Counted from the first letter of the stretch, positions 19,000-32,149 are shown. The stretch: 64,000 nt of DNA from Bisporella sp. PMI_857 (GCA_021307315.1 JAJSPD010000004.1:372001-436000); one strand, 5' to 3'. The notes: a model not told the origin generated them from the sequence alone. Numbers and translations: made by a program.

Positions 19000-21900
19000 C
19001 TACGCTCTTCCGTTTGTATTATTCTTGCCATCCTTGACCGCTTCAAGAATCAGGTCCTTGGCCTTCTCGATACCATCCAAAGAACCTGAGATCTCAATCG
19101 CTTCATCCTTTGCTTGATCACGAGGAACGGTAATTTTGCATCCAGTTGCCTTACGGATACTGTTTACCTTGCTGCCGCCCTGTCCGATTACAAATCTGTA
19201 AGTGCTTGGATCAGGTAACCGAAGGAAGCCTCGAGAGGAGTTTGAAGCTTGCTCAATGGCAGTAGCAAGATTGGCCTTTGCCTTGGCTACATTTTCGGGG
19301 GAGCCGCGCAATATCCATGGGATTTCACCATCAAGTCCTGAGTCTGCTGTACCGATAACGTGCCATGAAAAAGAGTTCGCAATAGTGTCGTCATCATCTA
19401 CGATTGTTGGTAAAGAGGCACCGTTTGCACCGGAGGCTGATGGTGCTGCTGGCTTAGGCGGGATCTGATGGCGATCATGATTGACCGTCACCTGCAAGTT
19501 ACTTTGGAGTTTGCGGAAGAATTGCCCGTTATCCGAGATTACATGGTGAAGACTTCGTGGAACAAGTATCGTTTCGCCTTCTTGTTCCTTCACAAGCTGT
19601 AGAATATGTGCCTTCGCAGTTTCCACTTCAGAAGGAGCACCGGTGATTTTAACACCAGTCTGGCCACTGCCTTGTCTTGGGATATCCAAGGAAACCTTCA
19701 GCCGAGACTCGAGATCTTTCTTAGTTTCCCCGCCACGACCAATTAGCGTACGATGCTTATCAGTTGGTACCTCAACAATATCTGTAGTTTGGTTGTCCAA
19801 GTCTGCAACTATTTCCTGCATCAAGGCAATGATCTTATCAACAACTTCTTTGTTACCTTCAATCTTGATACTATTTCCATCTGACTCAGACTTGGGGAAC
19901 TGGACAGTTCTAGCGAGGTCTCGACGGTCGTCCGAGCCACCAGCCTTAACAACAATCTCACGAAGCTTGGAACCTGCAGAATGTTAGACACCAGCAAAAG
20001 ATAAGTTAACCGTTCGACTCACCTCCGCCTCCAATTAGAGCTCTATGGTGCTTTTTATCCACGTCCAGGGTCTTGGTAATAGTATGGTCGAAGATATTTT
20101 TCTTTTCTTCAAGCAATTTCTTGGCCTGGGCTACCTCGGCTTTGGTACCTTTGATCTGAATATCCACATTGCCAGATGAGTCCTTGGCATCTTTTGCATT
20201 TGGCACATCAATTCTAGCGCCAGTAGTGGCACGAAGCTCATCCATAAGCTTCCCGCCCTGGCCAATGAGGGATGGAATCTGACTTTGTTGGACCGATACA
20301 GTAGCTGAGAATGAGTTGTCTTGAAGGTACTGAACTAGATCGAGAAGTTCTCCTCGTGTATCGTCTGCTCCCTTCTTGGGTCCTTTGATGATAACCTCGT
20401 TTGGAGCTTGGTCCTTCCGGTTTCCTTTTCTGCCAGATTCGCTTGCTGCATCACCATTTGACTGGTCATCCTTTACTGGCCGGGCTGATCGTGGGAATTG
20501 AATCTGAACCTTGTATTTGTTCTGTAATTTGTGGATTTGATTACCCTCCCGGCCTATAAGTTCACGGTGGTACTTAGGGTCAATTATTAGCGTATGTGTT
20601 GTTTCATCAGCCCATTGCCTCCCAAGTGCCGAAATGTGTGATCGAGCAGCTTCAGCTTTAGCCTTTGGTCCTTTGATTTCGACTTTGCCATCCTCGACCT
20701 TGATGTCGACATCGAATTTCTCACGGAGGCCGTTGATGTAACTACCTTGTTTGCCAATAAGCTGATTTGCATGTTTTTGCGGAAAGTCAAAGGGGGGTAG
20801 TGTGAAACCGCGCTCTTTTTCGTCTTGCTCAGCTTGTTTGACAAACGCATTTACTTTAGTAGCGAGGCTCTCGACAGCGGGAGCTGGGCCACGTAGGGTG
20901 ACGATTGTACCAGAAGACGAAACACGCACTGGTATGTTGCCAGCGGCGCGCTCAGCATCCATCTCGCCTCTGATATATCTCTTCAATTTGTCATGGAAGC
21001 TATCTTTGTTATTAGCGATTTCCTATTCCTTGGAGACGGGGAAAAATTACATTTGAGGAACGTCAATCTCCTTGCTTGTAATCTGAGCTTGCGCACTGAT
21101 AATGTCAATGATATGTTTTTGAGCGTCTCTCAAGCCTTTCTCAAATGCCTTGATCTCATCAGCTTTTGGTGCGCTGCGTGAAACCTTGTATTCAGGATCC
21201 AATCCATCCTCTCCCTCATATATTAGAAGGACTTGGCCATCACTTGAGTTCGGTACCACGATATGGACTCCATAATCGGATTTGATCTTTGGGGTTATAT
21301 CCTTTTGTAGATAACTATGATAGAATGGATCTACCGGAACTGTGGCTATACGGGATGGTGGATGGGCACGAATGATCGAGTGCACCTCGGTCGTGGCATT
21401 TGAGATGTTGCTATATTCCCTGGAAAATATTTCTAGCGTTGCGCCATCACTGGGAACAATATGGGTGCCAAATTCTGCCTCAATTTGTTCCAAGGCCTTG
21501 CGCTGACGTAGGTACTGAGTAAGATTTTGAGCATGTGTAGCCTCTTTGCTTCGAGAGTACTTCTGCACATCCACCCGACCATTTTGCATGTTGTTAACTT
21601 GACTCTGTGCCAATTTTCTGGCAGCTGCGATCTTTTGAGAAGGTCCAATAAGTGTGATTTCAGATACGTCCACATCCCCTGGCAAAATAATGGCACATCC
21701 TGTCTCAGCCAGGAACTCATCGGCAGTCATACCAGCCTTACCAATGATAAATTGATGCCTGGCCCGGTCAATGAAAAGGCCATTATCAATTTCCACTTGT
21801 TGCTTCAATTCTGTCACAAAATTTTCAATCTCAGCTTTGAGAGCTTGTACGGCCTGTCGTTCACCAGCCAAAGAGATTACGTTGTCTCCTAAAGCAGGCT

Positions 21901-23022
21901 GCAATTCCGCAGCGTCCTCAGGAGGCGGACGGCTCCAAGTGTGATATTTGGGCACACGAATTTGCGCCCCTTGATTTTCAAAAGACTTGATACGCTCGTT
22001 CTGTGCGATAAAAGGGAAGAATTCGGCGGGAACAGAGCGAAGCTTCGAGTTGACGGAAGGCGTACGCTCGCCAGCAATCTTTAGGATCTCTCTTTGAGCG
22101 TTTCCCACAGCCAGCGCATTACCTTCGATGAGTATTTCGATAATAGGGTCATCCTCGTCATCTACAGGAACTGCAGGACCCTCAGACTTTGGGATTTGGA
22201 TGCGCGCCCCAGTTCTTTCTTGAATCTCCTTTATCTTCGATCCGGCCTTGCCGATGATGTGCGCCTTGGTAGATGAAGGGATAGCAACTTTGTCTGTGAT
22301 CTGCGGGAAACTTAGCTCGATCATCTTATCGTGGTAAAATTGCTTACCTTGGCCCCAACCTGAGAGATCACCTGGAGTAGTGCTTCACGAACAGCTTCCC
22401 GTGATGGCCCAGTGGCAGTGAAGGTTGTGTCGTTTTGTCTGCTAGAATGTGTGACAGTAACTTTCTTAGACTTCCGGTTGATATCCTTCAAAATGTCTGG
22501 CAAAGGTTTCTTCATATCTTTACGCGAGAGAATCTGACTATTTTGTAGGGTGTAGTCCTCCTTAACCTGCCCAGGAATATTGATCTTGCGAGGATCCTGA
22601 CGGATTGCGATCGAAGGAGTTGAAGCTCCATTGGAAATGCCATTGCTAGTGTCATTAGGGGTAGTCGGGGTAGCAGTTCCAGAACTCTTTCCCCAGGTAG
22701 CAGGTGTCGATTGCGTTGGCTTGGGACCGCCTCCAAGGACTGGGAAAAGCTCCTCTGAAGCTGGATCAAGGTTTGGATGGCTGCCTTGTGCTGGTGCATC
22801 CTCTTTGCGTTTCCCCGCTGCCTTTGCCGACATAGGAGGCACCCAGCCAGGGGCAGACTCGTCACTAGGAGCTTCGAGAACACTCGAGGATTTTGGTTCT
22901 TCACTGTGCTTTAGGTCTGCCTCATCCACCACATCTTCCACTGTGGGAAAGTGCTCATTGTGATGTTGCATAAGCTGCTGCGCTGAAGTCAAGCTGTTTT
23001 GTGCGGAAGCTGTAGAGGCCAT
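19000..23022 (-). CDS. SCP160: Scp160/vigilin-type multi-KH RNA-binding protein
   Basis: Predicted exons are 23022-22348, 22300-21051, 20999-20023 and 19973-19000 (1291 aa), with three introns of 47-51 bases. Scp160/vigilin binds polysomes and mRNAs at the endoplasmic reticulum and influences translation and mRNA localisation. Residues 1-200 are acidic, Pro/Thr-rich and disordered. KH domains then repeat to the end. Eight show an intact GxxG loop: IIGKAGSKIKEI, IIGKAGMTADEF, LIGKQGSYINGL, LIGREGNQIHKL, LIGQGGKLMDEL, LIGGGGSKLREI, LIGRGGETKKDL and VIGQGGSKVNSI. Several intervening KH folds lack it, as is usual for the family. Splices fall inside domains and are in phase: GAK|ITDKVAIP, VPQI|FHDKLKRYI and GGG|GSKLRE. 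Length matches fungal relatives. The family is secure and I see nothing odd. Confidence 0.93.
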
Positions 23023-24937
23023 GACGACAGAGTATAAGGTTGCAAGAATCAGGCAAGTTCTAGGTCGAGGGTGTGGCTTTTAGGATTGTACGATACTGGA
23101 CGATGGAATTAGCTAGGGGATGAAATTGGAATGGCTATGAATTTACTCACTGTCAAAATGCAATTTGGATGTGAATTGCGAAGCAATTGGACAGGAGTAT
23201 TAGCAGTGACGCTTTGGAAGAGGCCACGCAGTGAATCAAAGTGGGTAAAGGACTGGCTCCTATTTTCTCAGGAATTGCATAGAGGGCAATGTAGAAAATA
23301 CTGGCAGATATATATGAAGGTATGTATGTCTGAATCCAGATGGAGATGCCGATGCAGGGTTCATGCAAAAGGCCGATGAACTCTGTTCGCAAGTTTGTGG
23401 TTTGGAAATAAATATCTCGGCAAGTTTGGATCGCAAGTCGAGCTCATCGTGCGTGGATCCCTCAAGACGAATTAGGTTTAGCGCCATTTAGCGGGTTGAG
23501 GCGAAGTGTCATTGGAGCGCACGGGCCTATAGCAACCGTTTTCTCTTTGCCTCCCACATGTTCTGTCCCTAGTTATATTCCATCCATAAGGTACCATATT
23601 CTCATCTGGCATAGTAAAATATCCAAATGAATTTCCTTGGATTCCGCTTTTGCTACCTGGACAATATGTGCGCGTTTAGGTAGACAGGAAGAGTGCGCCA
23701 CATTGCCATTAAAGTCTAGAATGTATGGGCATTCTGCTTTGATGTAGGAAATGTCTTGGTTACAATTGGCCAGGCACAATTTATAGAAAAAAAGGGATTT
23801 TATGCGAAAGTCCAATGCATCGATAACACTCACATCTTTCTTTCTAATCTCACAGGTCTATATAGTACATTGGGATAATAGGTTCATGTTCTAGACTTTA
23901 TATTCCCTATGATATTGGAAGTCGGAGGAAGGAAGAAAGGCTGTCCATTTTGCTGCTGCTGCCTCATACTTCTGATATACGTGCGCAGAAACAAATTATA
24001 GCTTCACTGGAGGTTTCATTTAATCAAGGACATTAAAGTTCATGGATGCTAAAATCTGAACATAGGTATCTTAGATGAGTCTGGGCGGTGTTTGCCCTTT
24101 ACCTCGGTCTAGATCAGCAAATACTAAAAGTTCTAGCATTCAAAAAGGAAATTTTGGTTATACCCGTAAAATTTAGGATATCCCTGTTGAGATCTAGGAT
24201 GCATGCACAGCTTATGCAACAAACCGAAGAAAGCCTATGATAAAAAGAAACATCTGCTGATAGCAGGCTCGAGTGATCAAAACTCATAAATGGCCCGACT
24301 CCGAATTCCTAACATGCTTGACCGCCGCACTTACTTTCTCTATGTCTCTGCATTATCTTCGCAGAGACTGCAAGGTGAAAACGCTGCTCGGTATATTCAT
24401 TCGTGATATTGAAGCCGTACCATACTAGACACGGTCGACGGCCTACTGAATCAACTGTGCTTAGCATAAAAGCACGGCTTCATCAGGGCCAGACTGAACT
24501 AAGACACCTTTGAGCTCAGCCTGCCTCTTACTTTAAGCGCTACGCAAGGTAAAACCAAGTGATAAAAGAGCAATGTCGGCGGATGCCAAATTTTGAGCCT
24601 ATGATTGCGAAGGAGGATTTGATGCATTTTATGTTACAACATGGTAAATCACTTGCTAATCAGGTGAGCTGAGCCGAGCCAAAGCCGGGTTGGCGGGAAT
24701 ATTTGTCTCTAGCCATGTTCTGGCTTGTCTGGGTTGTAACATGTCACAAACTGTTCGAATAAAGAAGCTTTCTGAAATCAGCCTTTATCGATTTTGAAGG
24801 ACTGAATGGTTGGAGGCTAGAAATGGAAGGAAATGAACGACCTTGGCAAGGTCTAAGGTCCTATGATTTAGCTCGGAGCGATTGAAAGCACCCTGACCGG
24901 GATATCTATTACTTGGTATGTCTAAAGAAAGTAGAGA

Positions 24938-24985
24938 GGGGGGGGGGGGTTAACTTGATATTTTTTTTTGGGATTTTTTTTTTCC
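24938..24985. repeat. G12 run followed by T-rich tracts
   Basis: Twelve consecutive G (24938-24949) are followed by T9 and T10 runs. Homopolymers of this kind are prone to slippage and to assembly error. Confidence 0.9.
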
Positions 24986-25486
24986 TGTAGTGTTAGCAAT
25001 AGAATTTTGACCTGACTAGACTTGAGATGTGCTTGTTAGCTGTGATCCAAAATTCGCTCTAGATATGATGACCTCGCATCAAGGTAGGTTTGTACTACCG
25101 CATGATGTTGTTCTCCAAGGTCGTAGAACACATGTTGTGCAGAGGAATCTTCCTGAGTGTGGTGATGCAATGTTGTGGAAGACCCAGTTTCCTTATAATG
25201 CTGACGACCTTCTGTATTGGACCGTCAAAATGCTTGTGACAAATTTTCATCGACAACCTGGACGAAGCAATGAAGTAGGCGACATGGGTGTTGGGGACGT
25301 CAATAAATCAATCAGTAAAGGAAGCCTTACGCTGGAAGGATGGGGAAAGGCTCTGTGGTGTCATCAACGTCCTCCTTGCTGTGCTCCTGCAGAGTTGCAG
25401 TGTCATGTTCTCGGGTGGGGTTCCGTGCCTGAATAGGACAACTCCCAAGGCACGTTGCAGATGCTTGTGATGGCGCTGCTGCGAAG

Positions 25487-25510
25487 TTTTTTTTTTTTTT
25501 GGTTTTTTTT
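25487..25510. repeat. poly-T tracts T14-GG-T8
   Basis: A run of 14 T is followed by GG and 8 T. No poly(A)-addition or retroposon context is evident around it. Confidence 0.85.
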
Positions 25511-25989
25511 GGAGTGCTCAAGGAATGTAGTCTGCTAGGCTCTGGAAGAGAAATATCGAGCTGCTCGCTATGTCTAGATCTAAGTTGAACTAAGTAGTCG
25601 ATCGGGATTTTAAGTAGCAATGCCACATTTCAGGATGCACCACGTATCGCCCTGCTGCCCACCTAGGAAGCACCTTGCGCATCCTATGATTGGCATTTTG
25701 AGTAAGCTGGCCGTTGCTGTAGCATGGTAGCAATATAGGGAATGGCAGATACTAATAGGAACAATGCTGTAAAGTCAGGACACGTGCCAGTGTATGAAAT
25801 ATGGCGACCCGTTTTATTTGCTAGTGAAGGGAGGTGATGTGATGTTGTCCATTTGGACGGGACAATAGCCGATAGCTGCTTCATCTTTGCCTCATATTTG
25901 AAGAGGAAAAAACAACCTTATAAAATTAAAACAATACGGCACGGCTTGTTCCTTTTGCTCGGCCCACAACCAACCAACCCATTCGCCCA

Positions 25990-26042
25990 TTTTATTTATT
26001 TATTCATTCAATCAAGCATTCATTCATTCATTCACTCATTCA
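25990..26042. repeat. ATTT/ATTC tetranucleotide microsatellite
   Basis: A TTTA tract passes into imperfect ATTC repeats, interrupted by ATCAAGC and one CACTC. It is preceded by CAACCAACCAACC. It is a simple repeat upstream of the kinase leader. Confidence 0.85.
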
Positions 26043-26654
26043 ACTGATCAATCAATCTTTGATGCTGTAATCGAGAATCCAATCCACCTGCTATTATGTT
26101 TATAATAAAGCGCTAACTATCCATCTACTCTGTAAGCCTAAAGATATACAATTTATACTTTTACTGGGTGTTGGGATTAAAATCTCTCTTCCCCCCCCCT
26201 CTCCTCCTCTTCCCTCCCAAGTCCCGTCCCCAAAAAAGAACGAGTGCCCCACATTTAACCCACCTTATCCGCAGCCCATCCCATCACTGTTGAAGGAGGG
26301 AAAACCAAGTTCGAGACACCAAAAAGCTGCCAGCCAGCCAACCCGCCGTCAACATCAACAACAATAACACCACCGCCGATCACTCATTTTTACCTTATCC
26401 TCAATTGACTATTCGCTATTCCTACCCTCATCTATCCAGAATCTGCATAATCACACTGTTCTGCGCATCAATCCCATCCTACGAAACCCGCCCCCCCCAC
26501 CACCACCGCGTCTGTGGTAACCAGGACCTTTCCAAGCGCCGATTGTGAGCTGTTGCGTGTGTCTGCTAGCCACACCCAATCGCCATTCGAAACGGCATCG
26601 AACTCTAACCCCCCCAGTTACCACAGTGTCAAACGCCCATCAATCTCTATAGTC

Positions 26655-29351
26655 ATGGAGGACAAATCGACAAACAAACGCCGTCTGACCAAGCCTAACC
26701 CCAAAGCCGCAAACCTGAACGTCGATGTAGGAAATATCGATAGTCATTCATTGCGCAGCAAGCAAAGCTCGGGCAGCCTCCAGCGAAGTCCTTCAGCCCC
26801 GGTCTACAATCGATTCGCTGGCCCATCTGGTCACTCTAAGAAGAACTCATCGCCCATCTACCCCTCATCCTTCAAGAAGACACACTCCACCTCTTCGAAT
26901 TCTTCTCTAGAACGCCAAATCTCTGGCCCTTCTCCAACCGTGGCGGCCTCCGAGTCGAGCAGTGTGCGGCCTGGAGCACGGCGCACTTCAAGCCCGACTC
27001 TGAACCAGAAGACTAGTGATGATTTGATCGGTGCACCGTTCGATGGATCCGGGATTCTCACCCATATCGATTCGACCAAGGCGACTGGCTACCAAAATTC
27101 ACTAAGACGTCCACCACCTCCACCACTGTCGCATACGAGTCCAGATTCTCGGATGATAAGCCCGCCATTACGACAATCTGCCAGTTTCTCGGCAGGAGAT
27201 AGAATGATCAACCAAGCCAGTTCTATACCCCGTATTAGCGAGAATCAGTTGATTACTCCTAAGCGATATTCAGATGAGACCAAAGAACCGAAGCCGGGAG
27301 TGTCGAGGAAGCAGTCTGGCCTGAAGAGCATGTTAGGCAGCATGGGTCTCATGTCGCCTCGAGGTCCCAAGATATCGGCGCCCGAGAATCCAGTTCATGT
27401 TACTCACGTGGGATATGACAATACGACGGGAAAGTTCACCGTAAGTCTGATGTCTATGTGAGGCTATGGAGGTGGGCTAAATACTGATTGAATGGTACAG
27501 GGTCTTCCTACAGAATGGCAGCGAATGATCAATGATAGCGGGATTACTAAAAAGGAGCAAGAACAACACCCTCAGACTATTGTCGATATTGTTGGATTTT
27601 ATAAGGAAAATACAGAGAAGAGTGGAGATGAGGTTTGGGAGAAATTTGATCATACTAGGGCACCCGACCTACGCGTAGGAACTTCAGTCTCAGCGCCAAT
27701 TTCTCCCGGGCTTCTCGGTACGCCAATGAGTTATGGGTCAATGACACCAATGCTGAGCCCTCCTGCCAGCCCTCGGTTCCCATCTAACCATGAGACGAGT
27801 TTTGAGAATCCAAGAGCTCCGCCTCCGGTCCCAAAACCTGGCACCTCACTTCCTATTCAACCCAAAGATATTAACGGTCTCGTTCCCACCCGTCCTGCAC
27901 CAAGGCCGCCAGTTTCCTTTCAAGGACCAACTAGGGCCGCACCACCCCCACCTCAAGTCAAAGACTCTGGGATCGGGATGCCCCGTCAAAGTGAAGATTT
28001 GCCCGCCCTGGCCTACGTGCCACCAACACAAGGTTCGCCCATGCTTCCAGAGGAACATCGATCAAGATCGAACTCTCGTGCTAATGGAACATCTCCGTAT
28101 GCCTCACCTGTTCAGGTTCAATCTCAGCAAGCGTTATATCAGCAGCAGCTTTTGCAACAACAAGAATACGCCGCAGCGCAAAGTCCAGTCAACCAACTAG
28201 CAAGAAGCCAGAGCAAGAAGCAGCCAATCCCACAACCCACACCACCTACATCGCAAGGCCAAGTTAATGGAATTCCGCATCCGAGCCAACAATCCAGAGC
28301 AGTTGCAGGCGCGCGGCCAAGACAACGTCCTCGCCAAAGTACTGGCTTTGATATTGTGGCTAGACTGAAGCAAATCTGTTCGGACGGCAATCCGCATGAC
28401 ATATATAGGCAGCTGACAAAGATCGGCCAAGGTGCTTCGGGAGGTGTCTACACTGGATATGAGAAAGGCACGGATCGAATAGTAGCTATCAAGCAGATGA
28501 ATCTTGAACAACAACCCAAGAAGGATCTAATTATTAACGAGATCATTGTGATGAAGGAAAGCTCACATCCAAATATTGTCAATTTCATTGATAGTTTTCT
28601 GGTCACTGGTGAGCTTTGGGTCATTATGGAGTATATGGAGGGTGGCAGCTTGACAGATGTTGTGACTTTCAATATTATGACTGAGGGACAGATCGCTTCA
28701 GTGTGTCGGGAAACATTGAAAGGCCTTCAACATTTGCATTCCAAAGGCGTGATCCACCGAGATATTAAGTCGGATAACATTCTGTTATCTATGGAGGGTA
28801 ATATCAAGCTAAGTAAGCGAGAATTATGAGTTTTCGAATATGGCTCGCTAACAATAAGGGGTAGCTGATTTCGGTTTCTGTGCCCAAATCAACGACGCTC
28901 ATAATAAACGAACAACCATGGTCGGAACGCCTTACTGGATGGCTCCTGAGGTTGTTACTCGCAAGGAGTATGGACGCAAGGTCGATATCTGGTCGCTTGG
29001 TATTATGGCAATCGAGATGATCGAGGGTGAGCCTCCATATCTCACAGAAAGCCCTCTCCGAGCGCTTTATCTGATTGCAACCAACGGCACGCCAGCGATC
29101 AAGGATGAAGCACAATTATCCCATGTGTTCAAAGACTTCTTGTACTTTGCCTTGAAGGTTGATCCAGAGAAGCGAGCCAGTGCACATGATCTCTTACGCG
29201 TGAGTATACCTGTTTTCCCTACTAAGATTTCTCTAATAGATCTCAGCACGAGTTTATGAAGCACTGTAGCGATTTAATTGAGCTTGCACCTTTAGTTAAA
29301 TTGGCACGTGACGCCAGAGCACAGGAGAAGGCAGAGAAAGGCGGCCCCTAG
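26655..29351 (+). CDS. PAK-family protein kinase with CRIB, Cla4-type catalytic domain, no PH domain
   Basis: Predicted exons are 26655-27440, 27501-28812, 28865-29199 and 29247-29351 (845 aa). PAKs are Cdc42/Rac effectors controlling polarity, septation and MAPK signalling. Residues 1-238 are Ser/Pro-rich with no pleckstrin homology fold visible. The CRIB/PBD starts near 240 ([15 protein letters not shown]), continuing [16 protein letters not shown]. 310-540 is Pro/Gln-rich with PPPVPKP and PPPPP SH3-type ligands. The kinase domain, about 560-810, shows [13 protein letters not shown] (P-loop), VAIKQM (Lys), HRDIKSDN (catalytic Asp), DFGFCAQI (Mg), [12 protein letters not shown] (activation loop) and [12 protein letters not shown]. 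The catalytic domain resembles Cla4 more than Ste20, but Cla4 normally has an N-terminal PH domain. ATG 26655 is the first ATG of the frame and has good context. Kinase identity is certain, and the subfamily is my inference. Confidence 0.93.
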
Positions 29352-30239
29352 AAGCCTTCTCACTCTGGTAAAAGCGAAGTGTATAAGCTGCAGTTCATAT
29401 ATATGTGGCCATACCACAACGGGAACGCAACTATTTAACTATTCATTACTCACCATCGGCGTTTAAGGGAGGTTGGTGATGGCCAACCTCACACAACACT
29501 TGTCAGGAATACATCTTTGAAGGGAAAAGAATATGTTCAATATAAGATGCGATCTATTGCTAATATCTGCCCTAAAGGAGGGGGGGCTGGTATATGCATC
29601 TGGTTGCAAGCACATGATAGGTTACAAAGGGACGGGAAAGTAAAGGGACAAGCATTTTGCAGCGATTCTCTGAGCGTTTAATAGCGAGAGACGGCAAAGC
29701 ATTGTTCAGGTCTGACACTTGCGAGGATTTCCTTGAGATATCATTTCATAGTGGAGGACATTTTGTAGAGTTGATTGTTCACGACCAATACCAAGGGATT
29801 GTGGATGTACATTGGGATAGGCTACTGTCGTTGATGACAGTATGTGGTAAATGACTGCCCTAGCATGATATGAGCTTCTAGATGATACCGAAAACTCTTA
29901 GGGAGTCCAAAAATTAAGGTCATAAGCGGTATTTGATGAGCTTTTTCTACTATATGACAGTGCATTGTGTTGTGATTGCCCAGTCAGTTGACACCATGCA
30001 CAGAAGGAGACAGTAATCCTATTGCGGTCCATAAATTGAGCGGAACATTTGATTTGCGGGACATAAGCGTTGCCGCACTCTTACGTGATGCCTTTCTAGG
30101 CAGCTAAATAACAAGTCAAACAACAAAATATAGTTAGTGAAATACCTCCCACTTTTCTAATCTTGCGCAAGGCTTACGATATTCACATCATGTAAATCGC
30201 TAATCATCCATCGTTACACAAGCCTTAGTGCATGCCAAG
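29352..30239. other. intergenic, no gene
   Basis: These 888 bases hold the kinase terminator and the promoter of the secreted-protein gene. A 65-codon frame at 29657-29854 is not credible. I see no other structure. Confidence 0.6.
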
Positions 30240-31841
30240 ATGATGTTGTGTTTAATAGCCTTTCTCTTCATTCTGCTGACCTCTATTCTCGCATCCCAGC
30301 TCCAATCGCAAGTCATCCTCACACCCAACCATGACCCATATAGCTTCAATATCGAAAGTGCAAAGTCAAATGCTGCCGCCATTTTCAATACCATCCACTC
30401 GTCGATGCGCCAATGGGGCTCTTCGGTCCAGCACAACGGCATGTCCTTCTTCCCCGCCACCGTTCCCGCCGGTACCCTTCTATATCACGGCACCGTCAGA
30501 GATCCACGTCCCGTGACCGGCCTGGAATGGCTGGCTTTCGAGATTCAGCATGCGGAATACTTCGCTACCCCTAGGAGGCGGTGTTGGCACCCCATTCAGC
30601 CTCCTCCCCCCACCGCACCGCATATACGAAGCAGCCGGTGGTCCTTGCTGCTCGAACAGACTCGGATGTCTAAGCTAGAAGAAGATGGAGATGGCGACTC
30701 GGACTGTGAATGGTTGTCTGGCTACCTCCAAATCTATCAAGCCACACGGCCGTTGCGCTTACTCTACCTTGACGGCATGTCTGCCGCGAACTGCGGCCGC
30801 GGCACCATGGACGCGCAGGACATGATCCTTATGGACAACACGACCAATTTCCATCAGGACCTTAAGAAGGCAATCGGTCTCTGTGACCGGGGCAAGGAAT
30901 GGGGTATCGATGGCATCATCCGCATGGAAACAGGTTTCGAAGTCATCATGTGTAACTTCTCCTCCAGTGTGGAAATGTTATCTAGCCATCGAAAACCGAA
31001 GAAGTTTGGGGATGAGGATGAAGGAAGTGCGACACTCTATGAGTACGTGCGTGAGGCTGCTCAAAGATATGGCGGCATCGACTCAAGCAGAGTCAAAATT
31101 GAGTACTCGAACATGGTATCTGCATTTTTCTATCCAACTAACCTCACGAATCCAATCCCTGGAAACCGCGATCCGCGCCTGGTCTACGCAGACCCAGCTC
31201 AGCTCCTCCGAATCAAGAACGACCTCGCCTCGATACTGCACACTCGAGACGAAAAATCGAGTATCGACTGGCAAGGTCGGGTTGTCGACATGATCACGGC
31301 ACGGTTCTCAGACCGACTACAGCTCCTCGCCACGAGACCACCACAGAAGCTGTTCCTAGGCACGACCAACACGCTCTTGAACCTATACGTAAACTACAAC
31401 GCCACCATCCCACCAATAGAAGAATCCATCGAGACCTGCGCCATGCATTTTCTCTTACCCGTAATGCCGCACCTCAAAACAGCACAAGACCGGCTCATCT
31501 ACGCGGCCATAAAAACCGTCACGACACGTATCTGCAGCACTTTATTCTCCGCACGCTCGCTGCTTATTGAGTCCTTCCATTCACGCACATCCCCATCTAC
31601 ATCCGTCTCCTCAGCTCACAAACTCATAACCGAACTAATCTACTACCTCAACTGGCCAGATTGGAAACTCTGCCCCAAATGCGCTATCGATGAGGTATGC
31701 TTCATAGCCATGTTTCCCTGGGGGGAGGAGGAAGACCATTATCATCCGAGGTGTACGACAATGGAGCAGTTAGAAGGGCAGAGGGGCGGGTGGGGAGACG
31801 GGAAGAAGAACTATTGGTGGTACGGTTGGGGAGGGACGTAA
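30240..31841 (+). CDS. conserved-looking secreted protein, unnamed
   Basis: Intronless 533-aa frame. Starts are paired ATGs at 30240/30243; a GTG further up (30228) is not used. Residues 1-21 (MMLCLIAFLFILLTSILASQ) form a clear signal peptide. The body contains conserved-looking blocks GMSFFPATVPAGTLLYHGT, TGLEWLAFEIQHAEYFA, RPLRLLYLDGMSAANCGRG, GIDGIIRMETGFEVIMCNF and YVNYNATIPP, then a Cys-containing C-terminal region (LCPKCAIDEVCF) and a Trp/Gly-rich tail (YWWYGWGG). Four or more N-glycosylation sequons (NTTN, NFSS, NLTN, NATI) fit an extracellular or vacuolar location. I associate this kind of protein with uncharacterised ascomycete families and know no function. It is well supported as a gene by length, signal peptide and codon openness. 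Confidence 0.85.
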   Translation: MMLCLIAFLFILLTSILASQLQSQVILTPNHDPYSFNIESAKSNAAAIFNTIHSSMRQWGSSVQHNGMSFFPATVPAGTLLYHGTVRDPRPVTGLEWLAFEIQHAEYFATPRRRCWHPIQPPPPTAPHIRSSRWSLLLEQTRMSKLEEDGDGDSDCEWLSGYLQIYQATRPLRLLYLDGMSAANCGRGTMDAQDMILMDNTTNFHQDLKKAIGLCDRGKEWGIDGIIRMETGFEVIMCNFSSSVEMLSSHRKPKKFGDEDEGSATLYEYVREAAQRYGGIDSSRVKIEYSNMVSAFFYPTNLTNPIPGNRDPRLVYADPAQLLRIKNDLASILHTRDEKSSIDWQGRVVDMITARFSDRLQLLATRPPQKLFLGTTNTLLNLYVNYNATIPPIEESIETCAMHFLLPVMPHLKTAQDRLIYAAIKTVTTRICSTLFSARSLLIESFHSRTSPSTSVSSAHKLITELIYYLNWPDWKLCPKCAIDEVCFIAMFPWGEEEDHYHPRCTTMEQLEGQRGGWGDGKKNYWWYGWGGT

Positions 31842-32149
31842 GGGTTTGATCTCAGGGAAGGTGGGAATGGAGGTTTTCAGGTGTATATATATTTCGTCTG
31901 CGCACGCGCTTGATATTAGAGGGATTAGAAATCATGTGATGCATGATTGTTTGTTAGGGGTCCCGGAGGCATCGAAAGATATCAAAACTCTTCTGGAAGA
32001 AAATCATCTTTTCATGCCAGCGTAATAGAACCGCGTTCACAGATCTTGAGGAATTTTCAAACTCCCTGAGAATCGCCTATTCAGCAATCTCTCCAGGTCA
32101 GATATTCGGGTACGATAAAACCATCGGTTTGTAGAAGGGAAAGGCTACC
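31842..32149. other. convergent intergenic spacer
   Basis: These 308 bases lie between the stops of the secreted-protein gene (+) and the first 2EXR gene (-). Nothing was recognised. Confidence 0.6.

Larger units (their letters stand above)
23023..26654. other. 3.6 kb intergenic region and long kinase leader
   Basis: This lies between the divergent SCP160 and PAK kinase starts. 23.0-24.9 kb is ordinary mixed sequence with no credible frame. 25.0-25.45 kb holds a 135-codon frame with a non-ATG start and no family features. 26.1-26.65 kb is pyrimidine-rich, with C runs and CCACCACC patches, and is probably the long 5' leader of the kinase. No RNA gene was recognised. Confidence 0.5.

Noticed and set aside
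25029..25436. 135-codon + strand frame in the 23-26.6 kb gap
   Set aside because: Non-ATG start, no leader or splice context, no recognisable motif, flanked by homopolymers.
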